64,000 bases of DNA from Hyphomicrobiales bacterium (GCA_900471515.1 UCFC01000045.1:59361-123360), one strand, 5' to 3'. Shown: positions 16,106 to 23,383, counted from the first letter of the stretch. The notes: generated by a model from the sequence alone, not told the origin. Made by a program: numbers and translations.

Positions 16106-17329
16106 TCAGGTCTCGGCACGGCCGAGGGCGCCACGCGACCGATCGGGCATCCCCGCCAGCCGGCCGATCGCGATGAAGGCAAGGGCGCCGGCGACCCCCA
16201 CGCCCGCGGCGACGGCCAGCGACCATTGCACGCCGATCCCGGCCATCAGGAAAGCGAGGACAAAGGGTGCCGTCGATGTGACGACAAGCCGGATCGCCAA
16301 TATCTGCCCCTGCCGCTTCCCGTAGCCTTCGCTGCCGAAGAGCGCGAGCGGCAAGGTTCCCTGCACGATGCTGCTCAAGCCCGAGCCGAGACCGAACACG
16401 ACCGCGAAGACCAGGGCGCCCGGCACTGCCGGCGCAGTGGCAATCAGGATGACCAGCGCGGACGGCAGAAGCGCGGCCGAAACGAGCGCCAGTGTCAGTT
16501 GCGAAAGACCGCCGCCGAAAATCATGTTGGCAAAGCGGCTCAAGACCTGCGAGGGGCCGAAGAGCGTGCCGACCATCACCGCCATTGCGCCGAGCCCGAG
16601 TCCCGACAGTACCGGCACCATATGCACCAGCAGCGCGGCGTTGACGAAGCTTTCCAGCGCAAAGCCTGCGACCATCAGCGCGAAGGCGGGCGTGCGGATC
16701 GATGGCGCAAGGCCGGGCTCGACATGCCTGGCCGCGCCGCCGGAAGCCTCCTTTCGGCTCCTGCCGGCATTGAAGGCCAGCCATGCATGGATGGGCAGGC
16801 AGACACAGAGGTTGAGGGCGGCAAAGCAGAGGTAGACGGATTGCCACGGCATATGCGCCTGCAGCGCCGTGGTGACCGGCCAGAAGATCGTGGAGGCAAA
16901 GCCGGCGATCAGCGTCAGGTAGGTGATGCTGCGCTGTGCCACCTTCGGCCGGATCTGGACCAGCAGGGCGAAGGCCGCGCCATATTGCACCAGATTGGAT
17001 GCCGCCTCGATGGCGATCAGGGTGACGACGAAGGCGATCTTGCCCGACGAGAGCGCGCAGGCGGCAAGCGCTGCCGATGCGATTGCCGAGCCCGCCGCCA
17101 TCACCCGGCCGGCGCCGAAGCGATCGATCCATTTCCCCATCGCCGGGGCGGCCAGGCCGCCGATCAGCAGGGCGAGCGACAGCGCCCCGAATATCCATTC
17201 CGACGGCCAGTTCAGGTCCCGCGCCATGGCCGGCGCAAGAATGCTGAAACTGTAATAGAGCGTGCCGTAACCGATGACCTGGGTGAGCCCGAGCGCGGCG
17301 ACGGCCGCAAGCGGAATGCGCTCAGACAA
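16106..17329 (-). CDS. MFS transporter at the end of the arsenic operon
   Basis: The roughly 407-aa protein has 12 membrane helices (LGLTQVIGYGTLYYSFSILA at the start, WIDRFGAGRVMAAG as the motif A loop). It is the last gene of the ars operon. The best start, TTG at 17327-17329, overlaps the arsC stop, which implies coupling. The operon has no ArsB or ACR3, so this protein is the likely efflux pump for arsenite or an arsenical. Its place suits MFS types described in ars operons (ArsK or ArsJ-like), but I cannot assign one by eye. The frame is open further upstream, so the start is uncertain. Confidence 0.75.
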   Translation of the reverse strand: MSERIPLAAVAALGLTQVIGYGTLYYSFSILAPAMARDLNWPSEWIFGALSLALLIGGLAAPAMGKWIDRFGAGRVMAAGSAIASAALAACALSSGKIAFVVTLIAIEAASNLVQYGAAFALLVQIRPKVAQRSITYLTLIAGFASTIFWPVTTALQAHMPWQSVYLCFAALNLCVCLPIHAWLAFNAGRSRKEASGGAARHVEPGLAPSIRTPAFALMVAGFALESFVNAALLVHMVPVLSGLGLGAMAVMVGTLFGPSQVLSRFANMIFGGGLSQLTLALVSAALLPSALVILIATAPAVPGALVFAVVFGLGSGLSSIVQGTLPLALFGSEGYGKRQGQILAIRLVVTSTAPFVLAFLMAGIGVQWSLAVAAGVGVAGALAFIAIGRLAGMPDRSRGALGRAET

Positions 17330-17744
17330 GGCGCTTGCCGTCGCTGTCCAGAACCTGTTCGCCGTCCTCCTTGGCGAACGGGCCTTTATGCGTATCCGGC
17401 AGGATATCGAGCACGACTTCGGAAGGCCGCGCAAGGCGCGTGCCCATGGGCGTGACGACGAACGGCCGGTTGATCAGGATCGGGTCCTTCAGCATCGCCT
17501 CCAGCAGCTCTTCGTCGGAGAGATCGGGATTGTCGAGGCCGAGTTCCGCATAGGGCGTGCCCTTTTCGCGGATCGCGCCGCGCACCGTCAGCCCGGCATC
17601 GGCGATCATCTTCGCCAGCTGTTCGCGCGACGGCGGGTTCTTCAGGTATTCGACGACTTCGGGCTCGATGCCGGCGTTGCGGATCATCGCCAGCGCGTTG
17701 CGCGAGGTCCCGCAAGCGGGATTGTGGTAGATGGTGACGTTCAT
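17322..17744 (-). CDS. arsC: Arsenate reductase, glutaredoxin-dependent (ArsC/Spx fold)
   Basis: The 140-aa protein carries the active-site motif HNPACGTSRN with the catalytic Cys at residue 11, and the family block NRPFVVTPMGTRLARPSE with the Arg residues that bind arsenate. It reduces As(V) to As(III) using glutathione and glutaredoxin. It overlaps aqpS by ATGA (17741-17744) and the MFS gene downstream. The operon also holds an unrelated thioredoxin-type arsenate reductase, so both mechanisms are present. Confidence 0.92.
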   Translation of the reverse strand: MNVTIYHNPACGTSRNALAMIRNAGIEPEVVEYLKNPPSREQLAKMIADAGLTVRGAIREKGTPYAELGLDNPDLSDEELLEAMLKDPILINRPFVVTPMGTRLARPSEVVLDILPDTHKGPFAKEDGEQVLDSDGKRLV

Positions 17745-18445
17745 GGGGCGGTTTCCGTCTCGGTGAGGGTTTGGGGAGCGCGGGTTTCCATCAGCAGCCA
17801 GCCGGCCAGCATCGCCGCCAGCAGGGCACCGATGATTTCGGCGATGATGAAGCCCGGCAGATCAGCCGGCCGGATGCCGGAAAATGTATTGGTGAGCGAG
17901 CGGGCAATCGCCACGGCGGGATTGGCAAATGACGTTGACGCGGTGAACCAGTAGGCAGCGGTGATATAGAGGCCGACGAGCCACGCGACGGCATCGGCGC
18001 GGAAGCGGATACCGGAGAGGATGACGAAGACGAGGCCAAAGGTCGCCGTCACTTCCGACAGCCATTGCGCCCCGCCCGATCGCACTGTTTCCGAAGCCTG
18101 CAGCAAGGGAACAGCGAACATGCCGTGGGCAAGTACAGTGCCGGCAGTGCCGCCGATGATCTGCGCGGCAATGTAGGGCGCCAAACAAGAGCCGGGCAAT
18201 TGCCGCCTGACGGCAAAGACCATCGAGACGACGGGATTGAAATGCGCGCCCGATATCGGGCCGAGCGTGGTAATCAGCACGACCAGCATGGCGCCCGTCG
18301 CCAGCGTGTTGCCGAGCAGGGCGAGCGCGGTATCGTCCGTCAGCTTGTCGGCCATGATGCCGGAACCGACGACGGTTGCGACCAAAAGCAATGTGCCGAA
18401 TGCTTCGGCCACGACGCGGCGCGATATTGGGAATTCAGCGCTCAT
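17741..18445 (-). CDS. aqpS: Aquaglyceroporin AqpS (arsenite channel)
   Basis: This 234-aa MIP-family channel has six membrane helices and two half-helix motifs: SGAHFNPVVS (an NPV variant of NPA, about 80) and SFANPAVAIA (about 190). In Sinorhizobium meliloti, AqpS replaces ArsB/ACR3 and lets As(III), formed inside by arsenate reductase, flow out down its gradient. The position here between arsN2 and arsC fits that role. The ATG at 18443-18445 overlaps the arsN2 stop. Confidence 0.9.
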   Translation of the reverse strand: MSAEFPISRRVVAEAFGTLLLVATVVGSGIMADKLTDDTALALLGNTLATGAMLVVLITTLGPISGAHFNPVVSMVFAVRRQLPGSCLAPYIAAQIIGGTAGTVLAHGMFAVPLLQASETVRSGGAQWLSEVTATFGLVFVILSGIRFRADAVAWLVGLYITAAYWFTASTSFANPAVAIARSLTNTFSGIRPADLPGFIIAEIIGALLAAMLAGWLLMETRAPQTLTETETAP

Positions 18446-18885
18446 GCCGGCAGGCTCCGCACCATCAGGGCGGCAGAAGCCGGGCAAAGGCTTGCGGCCT
18501 GCCGCGTCATCCGGATTTCGGCCGGCGCTTCCTCGCGGGCAACAGGGCGAAAGCCGAGCGACAGAAAGAAAGGGGCGGCAGATTCCGTCAGCAGATAGGC
18601 GGCGCCCGCACCCTTTCGGTGCGCCTGATCGAGCAGGCCCGATGTAATGGCATGGCCGAAGCCGAAACCCCGCCGATCGGAGAGAACGACGATGGAGCGC
18701 AGAAGGGCGGCCTCGCCGTATAGTTCCAGCCCGCCGAAACCGACCGTCTCGCCATCGCGCGAGAAGCGGTAGAAGCTGCGGCCGGCATCTGCAAGGTCAT
18801 CGACTGGAAGGCCGGCGCCGGCAAGCGCTGCGCGCAAGCCGTCGTCATGGCCTTCCACGGCCTGTTGATGAAGGTCGAAATCCAT
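18442..18885 (-). CDS. arsN2: Arsenic-operon N-acetyltransferase ArsN2
   Basis: The 147-aa GNAT protein has the features I associate with ArsN2: an early GLPVDDLADAGRSFYRF, LLRSIVVLSDRRGFGFGHAI for acetyl-CoA binding, AYLLTESAAPFFLSLGF, and the terminal RQAASLCPASAALM. ArsN2 genes occur in ars operons; their substrate is less clear than that of ArsN1, which acetylates arsinothricin. It starts one base before the end of the upstream arsC stop (TGATG) and overlaps aqpS by ATGA, so it is tightly coupled to the operon. Confidence 0.82.
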   Translation of the reverse strand: MDFDLHQQAVEGHDDGLRAALAGAGLPVDDLADAGRSFYRFSRDGETVGFGGLELYGEAALLRSIVVLSDRRGFGFGHAITSGLLDQAHRKGAGAAYLLTESAAPFFLSLGFRPVAREEAPAEIRMTRQAASLCPASAALMVRSLPA

Positions 18886-19415
18886 CAGCTTGCCTTGGGC
18901 TGCTTGATGCTGGCGCCCTCCATCGTGCCGATCTGGCGAAGATGCGCTTCGAGCGCCAGCTTGTCGATCGACGTGATCGGCAGACTGATGAAGGACATGA
19001 TGCGGTTTTTGAGGAACCGGGCCGCTTGTGCGAAAGCGCGGCCGATTTCCACTTCGCTGCCAACGACGGCGGCGGGGTCTTCGATGCCCCAATGGGCCGT
19101 CATCGGATGGCCGATCCAGACCGGGCAGGCTTCGCCGGCAGCGCTGTCGCAGACGGTAAAGATGAAATCCATTTCCGGTGCGCCGGGAAGCGCGAATTCA
19201 TCCCAGCTTTTCGACCGGAAGCCCTCGGTCGGATAGCCGAGTGCCGCAAGCTCTTTCAACGCGTGCGGATTGACCTCGCCTTTCGGCTGGCTGCCGGCGG
19301 AATAGGCTTTAAAGCGGCCCTTGCCTTCCGTGTTCAGGATCGATTCGGCAAGAATCGACCGGGCAGAATTGCCGGTGCAGAGAAAGAGCACGTTGTAAAC
19401 GCGATCAGCAGTCAT
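18885..19415 (-). CDS. arsC: Arsenate reductase, low-molecular-weight phosphatase fold (thioredoxin type)
   Basis: The 176-aa protein begins with the P-loop FLCTGNSARS (C-x5-R, Cys near residue 13) and has FTVCDSAAGEACPVW with the two further cysteines that pass the disulfide to thioredoxin. The tail after about 140 is longer than in minimal ArsC proteins. It overlaps arsR by ATGA at 19412-19415. It reduces arsenate inside the cell, feeding arsenite to AqpS and possibly to the MFS pump. Confidence 0.92.
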   Translation of the reverse strand: MTADRVYNVLFLCTGNSARSILAESILNTEGKGRFKAYSAGSQPKGEVNPHALKELAALGYPTEGFRSKSWDEFALPGAPEMDFIFTVCDSAAGEACPVWIGHPMTAHWGIEDPAAVVGSEVEIGRAFAQAARFLKNRIMSFISLPITSIDKLALEAHLRQIGTMEGASIKQPKAS

Positions 19416-19768
19416 TGCAGTTCCTCCTTCATTTCGGGCGCGCAGCAGGCCGCCACCGCCACGGCCGGCGCGCAGATTTCCGGATGGCCGGCGCAGCAGT
19501 CTTCCATCAGGAAACGCACGAGGCCGCCAAGCGCCTCGAAATTCGCGCTGTAGATGATCGAGCGGGATTCGCGCTGCTGGCTGATAAGGCCGGCGCGATC
19601 CAGTTCCTTCAGGTGGAAGGACACGTTCGACGGCGAGACCTCCAGCCTCTCGGCAATCGCGCCGGCGGCCATGCCGTCAGGGCCGGCGACAACAAGCATT
19701 CGGATGACCTGCAGGCGGGTTTCCTGCGAGAGCGCTGCGAATGAAGCGAGGGCTTGACGTTCGTCCAT
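19412..19768 (-). CDS. arsR: ArsR-family arsenic-responsive repressor
   Basis: The 118-aa winged-helix repressor has the recognition helix region LEVSPSNVSFHLKELDRAGL (about 43-62). Its metalloid site appears to be C-terminal: DCCAGHPEICAP near 90-101 and a further CC near 111, an arrangement seen in rhizobial-type ArsR proteins. It is the first gene of the ars operon and faces a DUF6428 gene across a 42-base gap full of TTGAA/TTCAA elements, its presumed operator. Confidence 0.9.
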   Translation of the reverse strand: MDERQALASFAALSQETRLQVIRMLVVAGPDGMAAGAIAERLEVSPSNVSFHLKELDRAGLISQQRESRSIIYSANFEALGGLVRFLMEDCCAGHPEICAPAVAVAACCAPEMKEELQ

Positions 19769-19810
19769 ATTTCAACAATCCTTGAACAATTGAAACGAGG
19801 ATTAGCGCAA
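19769..19810. promoter_or_regulatory. ArsR operator/promoter between arsR and the DUF6428 gene
   Basis: The 42-base gap contains TTTCAA (19770-19775) mirrored by TTGAAA (19790-19795), an inner TTGAA (19782-19786) and AATCCT (19777-19782) mirrored by AGGATT (19798-19803). Such nested inverted repeats are typical ArsR sites. One bound dimer could repress both the ars operon and the divergent DUF6428 gene. Confidence 0.6.
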
Positions 19811-20326
19811 ATGAACGCCATCGACAACGGAAAAATGCAGAAGGAAGACATCGCCCTCGGCGAGCTGATGCGCGTCCTTTCAGGCGCCAGGGATTTGCCG
19901 CTGGTGTTCTATTACGGCGGGCAGCCGGTGAAGCCCGGCTATCACGTCACCGAAGTCAAGGCCGGGCAGTTTTCGGCGCTGGACTGCGGCGCCAACCCGG
20001 AGGCCTGGAGCGAAATCTTCATTCAGCTTTGGGATATCGATGAGGACGACCGCCCCCATATGCCGGCCGGCAAGTTCCACGCGATCATCGGCAAAGTGAC
20101 CGAGCATGTGCGCCTCGACGATACCGCCAGGCTGACCTTCGAAGTCAGCGACGGCGTGCGCCCGATGCAGCTTTATTGCGCCTCCATGCCGACGCTGCGC
20201 GCCGGCGCCGTCCATGTCGAGCTTTCGCCCCGCCCGGCAAGCTGCAAGCCGCGCGACCGGTGGCTGGCGCAACGGAGCGAGCCGGACCCCTGCTGCGCCC
20301 CGGCCGCTGCCGCCTGCTGCGGCTGA
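19811..20326 (+). CDS. DUF6428-like protein divergent from arsR, with a cysteine-pair tail
   Basis: This 171-aa soluble protein has a mixed alpha/beta core (LPLVFYYGGQPVKPGYHVTE, LTFEVSDGVRPMQLYCAS). I think it belongs to DUF6428, a family often found beside arsR. Its last residues are CCAPAAAACCG, two Cys-Cys pairs echoing the CC-rich end of the neighbouring ArsR, so it may bind As(III) or donate it. The ATG at 19811 is the first after the shared operator; the ribosome site is GAGGATTAGCG. It is followed by a truncated pdxH-like fragment. Confidence 0.65.
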   Translation: MNAIDNGKMQKEDIALGELMRVLSGARDLPLVFYYGGQPVKPGYHVTEVKAGQFSALDCGANPEAWSEIFIQLWDIDEDDRPHMPAGKFHAIIGKVTEHVRLDDTARLTFEVSDGVRPMQLYCASMPTLRAGAVHVELSPRPASCKPRDRWLAQRSEPDPCCAPAAAACCG

Positions 20327-20372
20327 TGCGCCAGCCATGTGCGTTTTCTGAACGTCGACTGTTCGATCATGC

Positions 20373-20645
20373 GATTTCCGCGCCCGCTCGCCGGCCGCAC
20401 GCGCCGCAGCCCTTGCCGGCCGGCAGGGCCAGCCGCTCTGCGCGCGCCCCGACCTCCATGCGGCAATCGCCACACAGGCCCGGCGCCTCGAAGCCGAGCC
20501 CGATCTCGTCGCGCCGAACTGGCAGCTCTTCATCGTCATGCCGCATGAGGTGGAGTTCTGGCAGGGCGCCGAAGACCGGCTGCATCACCGGCTTCTGTAC
20601 AGGCGGGAAAAGCCCGGCTGGCTGCGCGAAAGCCTCTGGCCCTGA
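20373..20645 (+). pseudogene. C-terminal fragment of a PdxH-like pyridoxamine-phosphate oxidase
   Basis: An uninterrupted run of 90 codons, ending at TGA (20643-20645), reads like the end of PdxH: FRARSPAARAAALAGRQGQP resembles the FxxRP...A.AS.QS block, and NWQLFIVMPHEVEFWQG with DRLHHRLLYRRE matches the conserved C-terminal NW-x-F-x-V-x-P-x-x-x-E-F-W-Q-G/RLHDR motif. A stop codon (at 20351) and no start lie just before it, and the FMN-binding N-terminal half is missing. It begins 47 bases after the DUF6428 gene. It is probably a paralogue cut by the insertion or rearrangement that brought in the ars genes. Confidence 0.65.
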
Positions 20646-20740
20646 GCCCGACCGCCGATTGCGGGCACGGATGCAAGAATATCGAAGAATCTCCGCCCCC
20701 GCCTCTTGCAATCCGGCCCGGCACACATCATATCGCGGCT

Positions 20741-20838
20741 TCACCTGAAAACGGACTTGCGCTTGGTATCGACGTTGGTCGAGCCGCGTTCGAGTTCACA
20801 GGTAAAGGGCGCTCCCCGCAAGGGTCGAGCGCCCTTTT
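20741..20838 (+). ncRNA. Candidate small RNA with its own promoter and terminator
   Basis: A plausible promoter (CTTGCA at 20705-20710, 18-base spacer, CATATC at 20729-20734) would start a transcript near 20741. It would end at the strong terminator at 20804-20838, giving about 98 nt with no open frame. ACCTG (20743-20747) can pair with CAGGT (20799-20803), closing the 5' domain just before the terminator. The internal CGACGTTGGTCGAGCCG looks structured. Size and layout recall rhizobial trans-acting RNAs such as the suhB/mmgR type, but I cannot confirm a family. Confidence 0.4.
20804..20838. terminator. Intrinsic terminator, usable from both sides
   Basis: AAAGGGCGCT (20804-20813) pairs perfectly with AGCGCCCTTT (20828-20837), with a 14-base loop and T residues to 20838. 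The leading A run makes it work leftward too, for the SDR unit on the minus strand. Confidence 0.8.
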
Positions 20839-20851
20839 GATTCCGGCACCG

Positions 20852-21069
20852 TCACACGTAAGCCGTGCCCGCCATCGCCGCCGTCACGCCGAGGCTGCCC
20901 TGATCGACGAGCGCGAGAATGGCGGCGCTTGAGGCCCGAAGCACGCGCCCGCCTCCAGAACGCCGCTCCCCGAAAACGGCCGGCGGGACGCGGCGGTCCC
21001 GCCGGCCCGCCTGCCTCAGCTCGGCGGCAGCGCGTCGCTGCAGGCGTTCCAGTCCTGCATGGTTTTCAT
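20852..21069 (-). pseudogene. Probable degraded gene after the SDR (17-codon start plus remnant frame)
   Basis: Ten bases after the SDR stop, a strong GGGAGGCGGC ribosome site leads to ATG (21067-21069) and MKTMQDWNACSDALPPS, then TGA at 21016-21018. A different frame downstream ends RVLRASSAAILALVDQGSLG plus VTAAMAGTAYV before a stop at 20852, as if a longer protein had been shifted out of frame. I do not recognise the parent. It may instead be a genuine 17-aa peptide. Confidence 0.3.
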
Positions 21070-21078
21070 GCCGCCTCC

Positions 21079-21846
21079 CTACTGGCGGCCGGCGGTCACG
21101 CCGCCGTCGACGGGAAGGATCGTGCCGGTGATCCACGCGGCCTGTTCGGACGCCAGGAAGAGGATCGCTTCGGCGACATCGCGCGGCTGGCCGTTGCGGC
21201 CGAGCGGGTGGAAGGCGTTGAAGGTCGGGAGAACGTCCCGCACCTGCTCGTCGGAGAGGAAAGTGTTGTAGACGGGCGTTTCGACGACGGCCGGCGCGAC
21301 CGCGTTGATGCGGATATTGTAGGGCGCAAGCTCGATCGCCAGGTTGCGGACCATGGCGTGGACGCCTGCATTGGCCGCCGAATAGGCCGCCGACGGCGTC
21401 GCGCCGATTGCCTGGATCGCCCACATCGAGCCGGTCTGGACGATTGCGCCGCCCTTGTCCTTCATCGCCTTGGCAGCCGCCTGCGCGGTGAAGAACTTGC
21501 CCTTGAGGATCGTATCCAGATACCAGTCGTAATCGGCCTCCGTCAGCTCGATGAACGGCTTGGGGTTGAAGACCCCGGCATTGTTGACGAGAATATCCAG
21601 ACCGCCGAAATGTTTCACCGCCGCGTCGATCAGAGCGGCCCCGGTCTGCGGGCTGGCGATATCGCCGGCCGAGACGACGACATTCCTGCCGCCCGGATCG
21701 ATCTCCCTGGCCGCCGCCTCCAGCTTTGCCCGGTCGCGCCCGTTGATCGCGACCTTCGCTCCCTCGGCGACGAAGCGGGCTGCCGCTTCCTTTCCGATGC
21801 CGGAGCCTCCGCCTGTCACCGCAACGACCTTACCTTCAAAACGCAT
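21079..21846 (-). CDS. SDR-family oxidoreductase under TetR control
   Basis: This 255-aa classical SDR has TGGGSGIGKE (cofactor loop, about 11-20), NNAGVF, and the catalytic Ser in QTGSMWA with Tyr-Lys placed as YSAANAG. The usual YxxxK reads Y-S-A-A-N, so the catalytic Lys is replaced by Asn. The rest (NIRINAVAPAVVETP, ITGTILPVDGG) is canonical. The gene is divergent from a TetR regulator, with palindromic operators between. Substrate unknown. The replaced Lys makes catalysis by the usual route doubtful. Confidence 0.85.
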   Translation of the reverse strand: MRFEGKVVAVTGGGSGIGKEAAARFVAEGAKVAINGRDRAKLEAAAREIDPGGRNVVVSAGDIASPQTGAALIDAAVKHFGGLDILVNNAGVFNPKPFIELTEADYDWYLDTILKGKFFTAQAAAKAMKDKGGAIVQTGSMWAIQAIGATPSAAYSAANAGVHAMVRNLAIELAPYNIRINAVAPAVVETPVYNTFLSDEQVRDVLPTFNAFHPLGRNGQPRDVAEAILFLASEQAAWITGTILPVDGGVTAGRQ

Positions 21847-21862
21847 GTTCGATCTCCTTTTG

Positions 21863-21939
21863 TCTATCTAACGTTAGATAGATTGGCGGAACATAGGGAT
21901 TGCGTTTTTGAATGGCAAGGCCTATCTAACATTAGATAG
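21863..21939. promoter_or_regulatory. Twin palindromic TetR operators
   Basis: TCTATCTAACGTTAGATAGA (21863-21882) is a perfect 20-base palindrome. CTATCTAACATTAGATAG (21922-21939) repeats it with one central change. The centres are 58 bases apart, one near each divergent start (SDR at 21846, TetR at 21952), so the TetR protein very likely represses both genes. Confidence 0.85.
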
Positions 21940-21951
21940 AGAGGAAAGATC

Positions 21952-22458
21952 ATGACCGATACCGTCACGGCAATCCTGGATGCCGCCGAAGAGCGAATTC
22001 GCGGCGCCGGCTATCACGGCTTCAGTTTCCGCGATATCGCCGCCGATGTCGGCGTGAAGGCCTCCTCCGTCCACTACCATTTCCCCGCCAAGGAAAAGCT
22101 CGCCGCCGCCGTCGCGCGCCGTTACACCGACCGTTTCGTCGAGGCCGTGAATGCGCAGGTCGCAGAAGGGACCGATGTCGTGGAGGCGTGGCGCCGCGTC
22201 TTTCGCGCGGCCCTGCAGCGCGACGGGCGCATGTGCCTCTGCGGCGCCCTGGCCGCCACGTCTCACGAACTTGCCGAGGAAATCAGGGCCGAGGTGAAGC
22301 GTTTCTTCGAGCTTGGCATCGAGACGCTGCGGCAGGGCGGGCTGGAACGGGCCGCCGCGATCAGGGTTCTCGCCGCGCTGGAAGGGGCGATGCTGACGGC
22401 CAACATCCTGGAGGACCAGTCGGTCTTCGAGGCCGGAAGCTCCGCCCTCGTCGCCTGA
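21952..22458 (+). CDS. TetR/AcrR-family transcriptional regulator
   Basis: The 168-aa protein has a TetR DNA-binding domain at residues 1-55 (GFSFRDIAADVGVKASSVHY with HFPAKEKL, the recognition helix and following helix) and a ligand domain with MCLCGALAATSHEL near 85-100. GAGAGGAAAG precedes the ATG at 21952. It is divergent from the SDR at 21079-21846 and shares the two palindromes. The ligand is unknown. Confidence 0.9.
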   Translation: MTDTVTAILDAAEERIRGAGYHGFSFRDIAADVGVKASSVHYHFPAKEKLAAAVARRYTDRFVEAVNAQVAEGTDVVEAWRRVFRAALQRDGRMCLCGALAATSHELAEEIRAEVKRFFELGIETLRQGGLERAAAIRVLAALEGAMLTANILEDQSVFEAGSSALVA

Positions 22459-22490
22459 GCGGCCTTGCCGCCGGGGCGGCGCGGCCCTCA

Positions 22491-22599
22491 AGCGATTCCG
22501 GCAAGGGCGGGAACCGGTTTTGCGTCAGGAATTGCAGCAAAAACAATAAGCGAGAGCATCGAAGGCGACTCCGTTTTCGCCGGAAATGCTCTAGGCTCC
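22491..22599. repeat. Dispersed bipartite palindromic repeat, copy A
   Basis: About 109 bases match the element at 43436-43543 over their whole length (for example GGGAACCGGTTTTGCGTC, GGCGACTCCGTTTTCGCCGG). Internal hairpins form from the GGCGA/TCGCC arms and from AGAGCAT with ATGCTCT. This is a REP-like element of the kind scattered through Rhizobiaceae genomes. It lies between the TetR gene and an IS fragment. Confidence 0.8.
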
Positions 22600-22603
22600 A
22601 GAC

Positions 22604-22881
22604 TCAATTGATCCACCATGTGACGATAGCTGCGATGTAGCACGTTGCGGCGAAGTTTATCATGAGCTTGTCGTATCGGGTTGCGACACGCCTCCAGTCC
22701 TTGAGACGGCAGAATGTCCGCTCGATGATATTCCGTCTTCGGTAGGCGACCGGGTCGAACGGTCTGATCCTCTTTCGGGTTGGATTATTGGGAATGACTG
22801 GTTCCGTGCCGCGTATTATCAGGAAGCTGCGCAAGGCGTCGCTGTCGTAAGCCGTATCTGCGGCTAGGCGCGCTCCGAAGT
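22604..22881 (-). mobile_element. IS5-family transposase remnant (C-terminal end)
   Basis: The minus strand encodes HFGARLAADTAYDSDALRSF, then PVIPNNPTRKRIRPFD, YRRRNIIERTFCRLKDWRR and VATRYDKL, ending at TGA by 22604. These are the last catalytic-domain blocks of an IS5-type DDE transposase: the D-T-A-Y-D-S-D motif and the Y-R-x-R-N-x-x-E-R-x-F/RLK motif with the final Glu. The N-terminal two thirds and one end are missing. It runs out near 22881 into an unrelated ATPase fragment. Confidence 0.8.
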
Positions 22882-22995
22882 GCCCATCTTTTTGACGAGC
22901 GTTGTTTTGCCTGCCCGGCGTGGTCCAATTATCAAAACGACGGGCGTGTCGGACAGCGCCTCATCTGCCCGCCGCTCTACAAACCGACCAAACAT
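22864..22995 (-). pseudogene. N-terminal fragment of an AAA ATPase (AAA_14/DUF4143 type)
   Basis: From the ATG at 22993-22995 the frame gives MFGRFVERRADEALSDTP, then VVLIIGPRRAGKTTLVKKMG, containing a Walker A motif (GPRRAGKT). It stops at TAG (22864-22866) after 43 codons because it runs into IS5-like sequence. Intact AAA_14/DUF4143 ATPases have about 400 residues. It was probably truncated by the IS insertion and a later deletion. Confidence 0.65.
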
Positions 22996-23173
22996 TCAGC
23001 ACTCCGAATCTCCGCTGATCGGGACTGTCGTATTCGGCTATTTGGAAGTCAATAGCCGGCAGATTGGAAGTTAAGTGGCGGATATTTGCGACGAGAAATG
23101 CACGGACCAAATGGGAGGACGGATCCACGATACGAAAATTCCGGAAGACATGCCGACAATACCCGTAGACGGC

Positions 23174-23383
23174 TCAGGCCGACGCTTTTGCTCCGCCGGC
23201 CGCTGTCGGCAATGCTCTCAAGCGCAAAAAATTGGCACCGCCTGATGCGATCGCTCTTCGCACCGTATCCAAAACTTTATCTGCCGTGCAATCCGGGCTG
23301 AGCGTGCGACCTCGTGCCAGGTCCGCGATGGCGAGTTCACAAGTCTCTCTATCAATTCTCAATGTATGGATGTCTCTTTCCAT
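23174..23383 (-). CDS. Hypothetical protein in a degraded region (69 aa)
   Basis: The frame starting at 23383 reads MERDIHTLRIDRETCELAIA and continues with a helical, charged composition to GGAKASA. No good ribosome site precedes it. A second short frame, MDVAEKVYGEWKETSIH, overlaps its start, which may mark a frameshift. Base composition is lower in GC than that of the flanking genes, and it lies between two mobile-element remnants. It could be an accessory gene or a remnant. Confidence 0.35.
   Translation of the reverse strand: MERDIHTLRIDRETCELAIADLARGRTLSPDCTADKVLDTVRRAIASGGANFLRLRALPTAAGGAKASA

Noticed and set aside
20741..20838. A tRNA gene suggested by a T-loop-like stretch (GCGTTCGAGTTC)
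   Set aside because: No acceptor stem, D arm or anticodon arm can be formed around it; the 3' part is a terminator.
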